The notes beneath the pieces were generated by a model. The model saw only the letters and a program-made list of their open reading frames with translations. It was not told where the DNA came from and ran no database searches. From an uncultured Lachnospiraceae bacterium (lineage in GTDB: Bacteria > Bacillota > Clostridia > Lachnospirales > Lachnospiraceae): a stretch of DNA of 16,995 bases. Positions 7,143-14,331 of this stretch are shown piece by piece. Both the position numbers and the translations under genes were made by a program. The stretch lies in the NCBI GenBank assembly GCA_947177465.1, contig CAMWUP010000010.1, positions 1 to 16,995 of the forward strand. The letters run 5' to 3'. Within the stretch, counting starts at the first letter, position 1. Each line of letters starts with the position of its first letter.

Positions 7143-7250
7143 ATGAAGATGATAGTAGAAGCGGAAAAAAGAGAATTAAGAAAGCCTTTGTGTGATTGTT
7201 GGCATAAATCAGAGTCTTGTTTTTGCAATGGTAAATATGAAGCAAAATAA
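7143..7250 (+). CDS. Putative Cys-rich RiPP precursor peptide (35 aa)
   Basis: A short gene directly after the radical SAM maturase and before the exporters. AAAGGAG at 7127-7133 lies 9 nt upstream of ATG 7143. The 35-aa product has a charged, Cys-free leader, MKMIVEAEKRELRKPL, and a core beginning CDCWHKSESCFCNGKYEAK with Cys17, Cys19, Cys26 and Cys28 in a symmetrical C-x-C, six residues, C-x-C layout, plus Ser23 and Ser25. There is no signal peptide and no Gly-Gly leader site. Size, position and composition fit a substrate for thioether formation, by the radical SAM enzyme (ranthipeptide/sactipeptide-like) or by a LanC-type route using the serines. No known precursor family is claimed. ATG 7149 is an alternative start but is farther from the ribosome binding site. 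Confidence 0.72.
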   Translation: MKMIVEAEKRELRKPLCDCWHKSESCFCNGKYEAK

Positions 7251-7333
7251 GTAAGTTGTAAGAAACTATTCCTTTCTATACAGTGTTTTATATATAAATT
7301 GCATTCAATTATAACAATATAAGGAGCCTCAAC
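7251..7333 (+). promoter_or_regulatory. AT-rich leader before the exporter genes, candidate promoter
   Basis: This 83-bp gap has TTCCTT (7269-7274) and TATAAA (7293-7298) separated by 18 bp, and a second pair TTGTAA/TATACA with a short 15-bp spacer. No hairpin terminator is seen after the precursor gene. A separate exporter promoter is possible but weakly supported. Confidence 0.25.
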
Positions 7334-9070
7334 ATGAAAAAGCAATCCGAAAAGAAACTTATCAGGGAAAGGCGCCGTCGGTTCATCGGGCAGTTTTATC
7401 GGAAGAACAAGGCAGCATTTATAGGAACTATGCTGCTGCAGGCTTCTATAGAAAACATAAATCTGATTGCGGCAGTGGTGTTCCAGATGTTTGTGGATTA
7501 CATTTCCGGCGACAGCAGCAGGACACTTTTTCAGATATGTCTGTATGCTGTAGGATTTTTGGCTGTCTATGCGGTGGTACATCTGTTAAACAGGAGCGTT
7601 TATCCGCGGTTTATGAATCGTGCTATATGCCAGTATAAGGAGTACGCATTTTCGGAGCTGACGAAGAAGAGCATCAGCTCTTTTTCTCATGAAAATACAG
7701 GGCGTTACCTTTCCATGCTGTCACAAGATGTCGTGGAAATGGAGGGATACTATCTGGTGTCACTGTTTGCTATCATAGAACGCGCAGTCTGCCTTGTTGC
7801 AGCACTTATCCTAATGCTGTGCTATAGTCCCCTCCTGACAGCCGTTTCTGTTGGATTCGCCATGCTGCCCCTGCTGGCGGCTTTTGCCACCGGAAACCGT
7901 CTGGCGGAAAGAGCACGGGGGCTTTCAGACAGGAACGAACAATTTGTCGGAGAAGTTAAGGACTGGCTGTCCGGTTTTTCCGTTGTCAAAAGCTTTAAAG
8001 CGGAAGAGGAAGCCATCAAGAGCTTTGAAGAGGCAAATGCCTTGCAAGAAAGGGCAGGCAGGGATGCCAGAAGAGCATCCAGCACAATCAATATACTGGC
8101 ATTGGGGGCGTCCACTGCTGCAGAGTTTGGCGTGTATCTGGTGGGGGCCTTCCTTGCGCAGAAGGGTATGGGGATTACGCCAGGCATGATAACGGCATTT
8201 GTATATATTACTTTTAAATTTAATAAGGCGATTACAGAATTACCCATGTACTGGGGGTTAATGAAATCGGCATATAAATTGATTGATAAGCTTGCCGTCT
8301 TGTTACAGGAAAATGTACGCAGTGAAGGGGGAGAGCTGCTTACAGGGCTGGAGGAAGGCATTTGTGTGGAAGGTCTTTCCTATGCCTATGAGGAAGGAAA
8401 GCTGGTACTGCAGTCTGTCAGTCAGAATTTTGAGGCAGGAAAGAGCTACGCCATTGTGGGTGCGTCCGGTTCCGGCAAGTCCACACTTCTAAATCTGCTG
8501 ATGGGAAGCTCCGACACGTATGAAGGAGAGATTCTTTTTGACGGGAAGGAACTGCGGCAGGTGCAGTCTGATTCCCTGTATGAGCTGATGACGATGGTGC
8601 AGCAGAATGTATTTATCTTTAACGATACCATACGGAACAATATTACCATGTTCAGGGAGTTTTCTGATGAGCAAGTAGAAAATGTTGTAAGACAGTCCGG
8701 ACTTGCGGAGCTGGTTGCAGCCAAGGGAGAGGATTATGTCTGTGGTGAAAATGGCAGCGGGTTGTCCGGCGGGGAAAAGCAGAGGATTTCCATAGCGAGA
8801 GCGCTTTTGCGCGGAGCTCCTGTTATGCTGATGGATGAAGCGACCGCTGCGCTGGATGCAGTGACGGCATATGAGATAGCAAGCGCTGTTCTGGATATTG
8901 ATGCTTTTACCCGTATTGTGGTGACCCACCGATTAGAGGAGGGACTTCTTAGGAGATACCATGAGATACTTGTCATGAAAAACGGGAGTATCTGCGAGCG
9001 GGGAAGCTTTTCAGAGTTGATGGAACAGAAAGGGTTGTTCTATTCTTTGTTTGCAATTACACAGAATTAA
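7334..9070 (+). CDS. ABC peptide exporter (fused TMD-NBD), copy 1
   Basis: A 578-aa half-transporter, presumed to export the matured peptide across the inner membrane using ATP. An N-terminal basic segment is followed by about six transmembrane helices (residues 25-310) and a nucleotide-binding domain: Walker A GASGSGKST near 376-384, Q-loop in MTMVQQNVFIFND, signature LSGGEKQR near 477, Walker B VMLMDEATAALD with the catalytic Glu at about 502, and the H-loop His at about 532. No C39 leader-peptidase domain is present, so another protease would have to cut the leader. AAGGAG precedes the ATG. It lies 83 bp after the precursor and 22 bp before a close paralogue, with which it may form a heterodimer. 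Confidence 0.92.
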   Translation: MKKQSEKKLIRERRRRFIGQFYRKNKAAFIGTMLLQASIENINLIAAVVFQMFVDYISGDSSRTLFQICLYAVGFLAVYAVVHLLNRSVYPRFMNRAICQYKEYAFSELTKKSISSFSHENTGRYLSMLSQDVVEMEGYYLVSLFAIIERAVCLVAALILMLCYSPLLTAVSVGFAMLPLLAAFATGNRLAERARGLSDRNEQFVGEVKDWLSGFSVVKSFKAEEEAIKSFEEANALQERAGRDARRASSTINILALGASTAAEFGVYLVGAFLAQKGMGITPGMITAFVYITFKFNKAITELPMYWGLMKSAYKLIDKLAVLLQENVRSEGGELLTGLEEGICVEGLSYAYEEGKLVLQSVSQNFEAGKSYAIVGASGSGKSTLLNLLMGSSDTYEGEILFDGKELRQVQSDSLYELMTMVQQNVFIFNDTIRNNITMFREFSDEQVENVVRQSGLAELVAAKGEDYVCGENGSGLSGGEKQRISIARALLRGAPVMLMDEATAALDAVTAYEIASAVLDIDAFTRIVVTHRLEEGLLRRYHEILVMKNGSICERGSFSELMEQKGLFYSLFAITQN

Positions 9071-9092
9071 GATAGCATGGGAGAATAATGGC

Positions 9093-10832
9093 ATGAAGAA
9101 TCAATCAGAAAAGAAGCTTATCAGACAGAGCCGCCGTCGGTTTACCAGACAGTTTTACCGTGGCAACAAAGCGGCATTTATATGTACTATGCTGCTGCAG
9201 CCTATCACGGTTGGGATTAATGTTGGTATGGCGGTGGTGTGCCAAATGGTAATAGATGTTATCACCGGTGACAGTAACAGGACACTTTCACAAGTGTTTT
9301 TCTATGCAGTCGGAATCCTGTTTGTCTTTGTGACAGCACTTCTATTAGAGAGGATAGTGAAGCCAAGATTTATAGAGCGCGCCATGTGCCGGTATAAGGA
9401 ATATGCTTTTTCAGAACTGACGAAAAAGAGTATCAGCGCTTTTTCCAAGGAAAACACAGGACGTTATCTTTCCGTGCTGACGAGTGATGCGGCGGAGGTG
9501 GAAAATCAATATGTGGAACAGCAGTTTTACTTGTATGCTTATGCGGCTCTTTTTGTGGAAGCACTGGTGATGATGCTGCTATACAGCCCTCTGCTGACAG
9601 CCATTGCTTTTGTTTTTACATTGCTTCCTTTACTTGTGTCGTTAAAGACCGGTGACCGTCTGGCGGAAAAGGACCGTATCATATCGAACAGGCGGGAGCA
9701 GTTTATCAGCAGCTTAAAGGACTGGCTGACCGGCTTTCCCGTTATCAAAAGCTTTCGGGCAGAAAAGGAAGCCATAGAAAGCTTTCGGAAAGAGAATACG
9801 CTGTTGGAGGATATGCGGCGGGACAGAAAACGTACCTATTGGACCATAGAGGCGATATCCTCATGGGGCGCTGCTTTTGCGGTTTTGGGCATGTATTTTA
9901 TAGGCAGCATTCTTTCAGGAAAAGCGATGTTTGGTATTACAGCAGGTACTGTAATTGCTTTTGTACACCTTATGGATTATATTACCTATCCACTGACTGT
10001 GCTGCCACAGTTTTGGAGTAACAGAAAATCCGCCATAAAGCTGATAGATAAACTCGCCGCCCTGCTGCAGGAAAATGTGCGCAGCGAAGGCGGGGAGAGG
10101 CTTACAGGGCTGGAAGAGGGTATCAGGGTGGAAAATCTTTCTTATGCCTATGAGGAGGATAAACCAGTGTTACATTCGGTCAGTCAGAATTTTGAGGCGG
10201 GAAAAAGCTATGCCATCGTGGGTGCGTCAGGCTCCGGCAAGTCCACACTTTTAAGCTTGCTGATGGGAAGCTCCGATGCGTATGAAGGTTCCATTCTCTT
10301 TGACGGGAAGGAACTAAAGCAGGTTCATTCCAATTCATTGTATGAACTGATGACGATGGTGCAGCAGAGCGTATTTATCTTTAACGATACCATACGGAAC
10401 AATATCACCATGTTTCGGGAATTTCCCGATGCGCAGGTGGAAAGCGTTATCCGGCAGTCTGGTCTGGCGGCGCTGATTGCCGATAAGGGCGAAGATTATG
10501 TCTGCGGGGAGAACGGCAACGGACTTTCCGGTGGAGAAAAGCAGAGAATCTCCATAGCCAGAGCGCTTCTGCGCGGCGCCCCCGTTATGCTGGTGGACGA
10601 AGCGACTGCCGCGCTGGATGCAGCAACGGCATACGAAGTGACAAGCGCTATTCTGGATATCGAGTCATTTACCCGCATTGTGGTAACCCATCGTTTAGAA
10701 GAGGGCCTTTTAAAGCGCTATGACGAAATCCTTGTTATGAAGAGCGGAAGCATCTGTGAGAAAGGCTGCTATGCAGAGTTGATGGAGCAGAAAGGGTTCT
10801 TCTATTCGCTCTTTGTTGTGTCACAAAGTTGA
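9093..10832 (+). CDS. ABC peptide exporter (fused TMD-NBD), copy 2
   Basis: A 579-aa paralogue of the preceding exporter. Both open with a QSEKKLIR segment and share an almost identical nucleotide-binding domain: Walker A near 377, LSGGEKQR near 478, Walker B VMLVDEATAALD near 498 with its catalytic Glu kept. The membrane halves differ more, so the pair probably arose by tandem duplication with divergence of the substrate-facing part. The frame is open back to 9051, inside the previous gene, but ATG 9093 is chosen because it has GGGAGA 8 nt upstream and aligns with the start of copy 1. Both ATPase sites look intact, unlike many heterodimeric exporters that keep one degenerate site. No C39 domain is present. 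Confidence 0.92.
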   Translation: MKNQSEKKLIRQSRRRFTRQFYRGNKAAFICTMLLQPITVGINVGMAVVCQMVIDVITGDSNRTLSQVFFYAVGILFVFVTALLLERIVKPRFIERAMCRYKEYAFSELTKKSISAFSKENTGRYLSVLTSDAAEVENQYVEQQFYLYAYAALFVEALVMMLLYSPLLTAIAFVFTLLPLLVSLKTGDRLAEKDRIISNRREQFISSLKDWLTGFPVIKSFRAEKEAIESFRKENTLLEDMRRDRKRTYWTIEAISSWGAAFAVLGMYFIGSILSGKAMFGITAGTVIAFVHLMDYITYPLTVLPQFWSNRKSAIKLIDKLAALLQENVRSEGGERLTGLEEGIRVENLSYAYEEDKPVLHSVSQNFEAGKSYAIVGASGSGKSTLLSLLMGSSDAYEGSILFDGKELKQVHSNSLYELMTMVQQSVFIFNDTIRNNITMFREFPDAQVESVIRQSGLAALIADKGEDYVCGENGNGLSGGEKQRISIARALLRGAPVMLVDEATAALDAATAYEVTSAILDIESFTRIVVTHRLEEGLLKRYDEILVMKSGSICEKGCYAELMEQKGFFYSLFVVSQS

Positions 10833-10868
10833 GCCCGCAATAAAAGGTTTGGAATAGGGGGAAGCGCG

Positions 10869-11492
10869 GTGGAAGGAAAGAGTCTGACAAAATACAGTGC
10901 GTCTTATCATACGTTAGATGAAAAGGAAAAAGTAATTAAAGGTCTGTTGTCGGCTATGGACGCACTGTATGAGGAAGGGATTTTAAATAACAACTTATCT
11001 CCGGACAATATTATTATTATGCCAGACTTTAGTATCAGGCTGGGAGCCCTTGATAATATGGGCGGCTGTGCAGCGGAAGATGCAAGCGGCAAGGATGCGG
11101 CAAAGGGATTTTATAATACAGATAAAAACCCAAAGCAGACGATTTGGTCAAAGGATTTATTCGGATTGGCAATGAGTATTTTGTATCTTTACATGGGAAC
11201 CGGTATTTGTTTTTTCAGAGACGAGAGCAAAGGCGGGGATGCCCGTCCAGTGGTCGATAAGGTGATGGAACAGATGGTGCTTGCGGTGGAGGAAAAGAAG
11301 CTGCCGAGAGAAATCAGAAATATGGTATATTCACTGCTCTTAAAATCTTCCCAGCGTATAGAAGAGATTTGGTGCTGTTTTAATGTCAATGCACCATTTA
11401 TGGAGTTGTTTTTGCTTGAAAATTCAAGCAGTTATGCCAGTTTTACTGGTGGGAAAGTTGAGTTATTGAGCTTTGCGTTATTTACAAATTGA
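10869..11492 (+). CDS. LanKC-like kinase C-lobe fragment (5'-truncated, pseudokinase-like)
   Basis: 207 aa matching the C-lobe of the Ser/Thr kinase-like domain of class III/IV lanthipeptide synthetases (LanKC/LanL). GKSLTKY at the start resembles the kinase hinge, then comes a helix ending MDALYEEGI, the catalytic-loop equivalent NNNLSPDNIII (residues 40-50) and a DLFGLAMSILYLYMGTG helix. The HRD aspartate position is Asn42, while the metal-binding Asn47 remains, and no proper DFG is seen. The lyase domain and N-lobe are absent. GTG 10869 may once have been an internal Val codon of a VEGKSL hinge, now preceded by a weak GGGGG ribosome binding site. The end, LFTN then a stop, resembles the sequence just before the LanC gene, which suggests that these are two pieces of one gene. 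Confidence 0.65.
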   Translation: MEGKSLTKYSASYHTLDEKEKVIKGLLSAMDALYEEGILNNNLSPDNIIIMPDFSIRLGALDNMGGCAAEDASGKDAAKGFYNTDKNPKQTIWSKDLFGLAMSILYLYMGTGICFFRDESKGGDARPVVDKVMEQMVLAVEEKKLPREIRNMVYSLLLKSSQRIEEIWCCFNVNAPFMELFLLENSSSYASFTGGKVELLSFALFTN

Positions 11493-11540
11493 ATCAAAAG
11501 TTTTAATATATACAAAAAGAAGTTATGAAGGAGAAAATCT

Positions 11541-12140
11541 ATGTCAAAAGCAACAGAGTATTTGGATATACTGCAAAAAAAAGAACCGCAGATGTTCCAA
11601 GAACCGCTTCAAAAGTCTTTATTTACTGAAAAAGATATAGGGGAAATAGAACACAAACTGAAATATGCGTTTCCAAAGCCGTACAAAGATTTTTTAATGG
11701 CATATAAAATGCCTGAAAAGTGCGTTGTGCGTGTTTATTATAGCGATGATATTTCCGCTTCTTATGATGAGGAAGATGATTCTGAAAGCATGGAAGTGGA
11801 GTGGTTTAATCCTGCTGGAAATACAGTGGAAGAATTTTTGCAAAATGCGGCTAAAGAAGATGATTATATAAGCGACGATTTTTCAGCTTTGGAAGCAGGA
11901 TTCCTGAAAATTGCGGAAATAGAAGGATATCATATATATTTAGATTTGGTAACGGGAAAGGTTGTCCGGCTTTATCATGAAGAACTGTGGGAAATGACGG
12001 TTGTAGAAGGGGTGGATGGTTCTGATAAAGAAGAAATCCGCGATTATATACTGGACAATGAATTATGCCCAGATTTTTATGATTTTCTCAAGGTTGTGTG
12101 TACGCATGAAATTAATGGGGAATTAGGTCCAAATTATTAA
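11541..12140 (+). CDS. SMI1/KNR4 (SUKH) family immunity-like protein
   Basis: 199 aa with the SUKH N-terminal signature: FTEKDIGEIEHKLKYAFPKPYKDFLMAY (residues 28-55) is the helix with an acidic residue, Phe-Pro and the YKDFL helix typical of the fold. A strongly acidic loop (DDSESMEVEWFNPAG), alternating strands and a terminal DFYDFLKVV helix follow. SUKH proteins in bacteria are mostly immunity proteins that bind and neutralise polymorphic toxins, usually in the cytoplasm; no toxin gene lies in this window. AAGGAG lies 8 nt before the ATG. It is the first of five same-strand small genes and is AT-rich relative to the exporters. The family call is good; the partner toxin is unknown. Confidence 0.75.
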   Translation: MSKATEYLDILQKKEPQMFQEPLQKSLFTEKDIGEIEHKLKYAFPKPYKDFLMAYKMPEKCVVRVYYSDDISASYDEEDDSESMEVEWFNPAGNTVEEFLQNAAKEDDYISDDFSALEAGFLKIAEIEGYHIYLDLVTGKVVRLYHEELWEMTVVEGVDGSDKEEIRDYILDNELCPDFYDFLKVVCTHEINGELGPNY

Positions 12141-12197
12141 TGATGTATAGAGAACTGGAAAATTTTAGCGAAGAACGGCAAAGAACATGGAGGAGAA

Positions 12198-12662
12198 ATG
12201 GCGGAAATTCATTTTAAAATTAAAAACGCTCTGGAAAAAATCGACTTCATCAGACGGTATGAAGAATTGTCTGCCCGGTTCGGCAGCGAGAGAACGCCGT
12301 CGAATGAACGGCTGGAATATGTCGAGCGCGATGAGGTGATGGAAATTCTTCTTGATTTAGGGTATGCCGCACAGTTCAATAAAAAAGAAAAGTTTTACAA
12401 AATAAAAGAGGAACAAATCGGCGCGTTCGTTTTCGGTTTTCATATCATATTGCGGTACGGCATGGCGGACTTGATTTGGGTGGTCAGAGAAAACGGCGAA
12501 TTGCTTCTCGGATCGCCGTGGGGCGTTTATTCGCGGCGGCTTATTGATGTGAATTACCATATAAAAAATCCTGTTTTCGGAACATACGAAGATCTGGAAG
12601 ATATTCTGCGGACTGCATTCGTCATGTATGAAGATTTCAAAAAGGCTTTGACACAGGAATGA
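12198..12662 (+). CDS. Unrecognised small protein in the immunity block
   Basis: 154 aa with no signal peptide or membrane segment. It reads as a mixed alpha/beta cytoplasmic protein: charged N-terminal helices, a central strand-rich part (IGAFVFGFHIILRYGMADLIWVV, about residues 75-97), a GSPWGVYSRR loop and a C-terminal YEDLEDILRTAFVMYEDFKKAL helix of the kind often ending immunity proteins. GGAGG at 12189-12193 precedes ATG 12198 with a rather short spacer. Codon and base use are more GC-rich than in the genes on either side, which suggests a separate origin. I cannot name the family. Function as an immunity protein is inferred from neighbours only. Confidence 0.6.
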   Translation: MAEIHFKIKNALEKIDFIRRYEELSARFGSERTPSNERLEYVERDEVMEILLDLGYAAQFNKKEKFYKIKEEQIGAFVFGFHIILRYGMADLIWVVRENGELLLGSPWGVYSRRLIDVNYHIKNPVFGTYEDLEDILRTAFVMYEDFKKALTQE

Positions 12663-12678
12663 TAAGGGAGGATAGATT

Positions 12679-13014
12679 ATGCAAATATATTTGATGCAAG
12701 ATGCAGGCATGACGGACACTTTTCGGCTGTATATGCAGGCTGTGGCGAAGCGTTGCTGCCTGATGGATAAGGTGGAGCCCAGATGGAACCATTATGACCT
12801 AAAACATCTATATTGGGTGCTTGATGAGGAAGAGTTTCAAAAACTTTTCATGCCCAAGTATAAAACTTTTTGCAAAGAATATGCCGAGTGGATAGAAACG
12901 GATCGACAGCTGGATGAAAATTTAATTATGGCACTGAATACCATTGTGGCAATCTCTATAATATCCGCAAGCTGGCTTTTATGTGAAAAATTGTATAACA
13001 AAGATGCTATGTAG
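12679..13014 (+). CDS. Small protein of unknown function in the immunity block
   Basis: 111 aa starting 16 bp after the previous stop, with a strong AGGGAGG ribosome binding site before the ATG. It has an acidic, aromatic-rich middle (WNHYDLKHLYWVLDEEEF, residues 34-51), a lysine-rich FMPKYKTF segment and a hydrophobic helix near the end (NTIVAISIISASWLL). That helix could be a weak membrane segment or a buried helix. No family recognised. Tight spacing suggests translation with the upstream gene. Its place among SUKH-type genes makes a role as an immunity or antitoxin-like protein possible but unproven. Confidence 0.55.
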   Translation: MQIYLMQDAGMTDTFRLYMQAVAKRCCLMDKVEPRWNHYDLKHLYWVLDEEEFQKLFMPKYKTFCKEYAEWIETDRQLDENLIMALNTIVAISIISASWLLCEKLYNKDAM

Positions 13015-13049
13015 ATTGGAAACTTTAGTGGCATATCCAAATAAACAGA

Positions 13050-13079
13050 TTGTATTATAGAGAAATACATATTTATAAT
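13050..13079 (+). promoter_or_regulatory. Candidate promoter inside the immunity block
   Basis: A perfect TATAAT (13074-13079) lies 18 bp after TTGTAT (13050-13055), in a 126-bp AT-rich gap before the gene at 13141. This would let the last two immunity genes be expressed independently, as is common in modular immunity arrays. Confidence 0.4.
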
Positions 13080-13140
13080 CAAAATAAGGCAGGAAGCAGA
13101 GCCGGACATAGAGAGAGAACAGGGATTTGAGGGGGATTAT

Positions 13141-13662
13141 ATGGAACTCAAGGAAATGACAATAAAAATAATCAGGGAGCATTTGCCCACACAAGGAACA
13201 AGATTGGGATGCTACACTTTTTTGGCTCCGGATGCTTTATGGACTGGGACGGTAGAGTCGCAGCGTCCTTTTGTGGTAGTGGCGGAAGACGATTGGGGCG
13301 ATGGCAGTGGACTCATCATTATCGTGATGGAAGACGGTCCGGTTCATATTGCTGAACTGAATCCAGAAGATGTTGGAAACCCTGATTATCGCAGCACCAT
13401 GGACTTGAAGCAGGAGAGTTTGGTTGACTACTGCGCCGCTGATTTTCCAAAGTTTATGGAGATCATGAAACTTTTTATGGAGGCTATGGAAACCATTTCG
13501 CACCCTGGATTTGCGTCAGATGACGATGAGTATGAGGAGGAATGCGCAAAGGTTGAGCAGGTTCTCAGACAGCAGACTGCAAAGATTGATCCCACGGCAA
13601 TTGAAGATACGGAAAGTTTGTGGAGTACCTTGATGGAAGAGCTGGGAGCAGGAATGCTATGA
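13141..13662 (+). CDS. SUKH-4-like immunity protein (tentative)
   Basis: 173 aa, acidic and cytoplasmic. The N-terminal half contains strands (RPFVVVAEDDWGDG, GLIIIVMEDGPVHIAEL). The middle has the segment ESLVDYCAADFPKFMEIMKLF (residues 96-116), in the position where SUKH-4 proteins carry their "small residues then single-helix" segment. The C-terminus reads KIDPTAIEDTESLWSTLMEEL, which resembles the IDP...W ending of SUKH-4 proteins. GGGGG about 5 nt before ATG 13141 serves as the ribosome binding site. The family call rests on these two segments and is tentative; an unrelated immunity fold is possible. Confidence 0.55.
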   Translation: MELKEMTIKIIREHLPTQGTRLGCYTFLAPDALWTGTVESQRPFVVVAEDDWGDGSGLIIIVMEDGPVHIAELNPEDVGNPDYRSTMDLKQESLVDYCAADFPKFMEIMKLFMEAMETISHPGFASDDDEYEEECAKVEQVLRQQTAKIDPTAIEDTESLWSTLMEELGAGML

Positions 13663-13766
13663 AAACGGTTGGGAATGATTTTTAGACATCGCTGTTTAAT
13701 GGTGAATGTGACAGAAGGAAAGGAACTTACAAATTATCAGTCGGTAAAAATAGGAGAAAACTAAAA

Positions 13767-14219
13767 ATGTGGAAAGAACGCTTAGAAGAAATCAGACAGG
13801 AAGAAACAAAGTACGGCGCGGACATAAACGGCGGCGTTTCGGCGGATGAAGCGCAGATGTTTGTAAAAACCGTAAAGGATGAGTTGGGTATCGCCTTGCC
13901 GGAGGAATATCTCAAAATTTTGAGAACCGTGAACGGCATCGAATATAACGGCTTCATTCTTTATGGGGTTGATGAACCACTGCTGAAAGAATCGCCCAAT
14001 CAGCACATAAACGGGCTGATTGACTGTAACAAAGTCTGGTATGAAAACGAATGGCAAAAACAATATCTTTTTTTAGGTGAAGGAAGTATAAGCTGGTATG
14101 TGTATGATTTGAACACAAAGAGGTATTGTGAACTGGATAACCCGTTGGGAGAACTCGGTGAGGAATTTGACGATTTTGAGAAAATGTTCGATAAAATGCT
14201 TGAGGATGCATTACTATGA
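13767..14219 (+). CDS. YrhA/SMI1-KNR4 family (SUKH) immunity-like protein
   Basis: 150 aa with a clear SUKH layout: VKDELGIALPEEYLKILRTVNGIEYNGFILYGV (residues 37-69) gives the Leu-Pro-x-x-Tyr helix and the NG-x-x-Y-N-G turn found in YrhA-like proteins. YLFLGEGSISWYVYDLNTKRYCELDNP then matches the core strand with Trp and the D-x-x-t-x-x-Y hairpin, and the end is a DDFEKMFDKMLEDAL helix. AGGAGA lies 9 nt before the ATG. It is the last gene of the block, and a terminator follows 35 bp after its stop. The likely role is neutralising a polymorphic toxin, which is not present here. Confidence 0.8.
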   Translation: MWKERLEEIRQEETKYGADINGGVSADEAQMFVKTVKDELGIALPEEYLKILRTVNGIEYNGFILYGVDEPLLKESPNQHINGLIDCNKVWYENEWQKQYLFLGEGSISWYVYDLNTKRYCELDNPLGELGEEFDDFEKMFDKMLEDALL

Positions 14220-14254
14220 GTTGTTGTAAGTAATTGAAAATAACAGACAGGATG

Positions 14255-14285
14255 GTAGAGATTTCAATAAGTCTCTACTTTTTTT
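14255..14285 (+). terminator. Intrinsic terminator ending the immunity block
   Basis: GTAGAGA (14255-14261) pairs with TCTCTAC (14272-14278) around a 10-nt loop, followed by seven T residues. It would stop transcription just before the LanC gene, which therefore needs its own promoter or is silent. Confidence 0.8.
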
Positions 14286-14331
14286 GTACACAAAATTAAA
14301 CTCATCACTTGACAATGTTGCATAGAAGCCT

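Larger units (their letters stand above)
11493..14285 (+). other. Immunity-gene block apparently interrupting a LanKC gene
   Basis: Five small genes and a terminator sit between a LanKC kinase fragment and a LanC domain on the same strand. The left edge (TTATTTACAAATTGA, 11478-11492) and the right edge (TTGTACACAAAATTA, 14284-14298) are similar, and each would encode an LFTN/LYTK-like segment in the frame of its LanKC half. No transposase, integrase or terminal inverted repeat was found in the block, so the mechanism of entry is unknown. Confidence 0.35.

Noticed and set aside
11478..14298. Edge similarity as a transposon target-site duplication
   Set aside because: The edges match imperfectly (about 11 of 15) and there is no transposase or inverted terminal repeat, so only a general insertion or recombination event is proposed.
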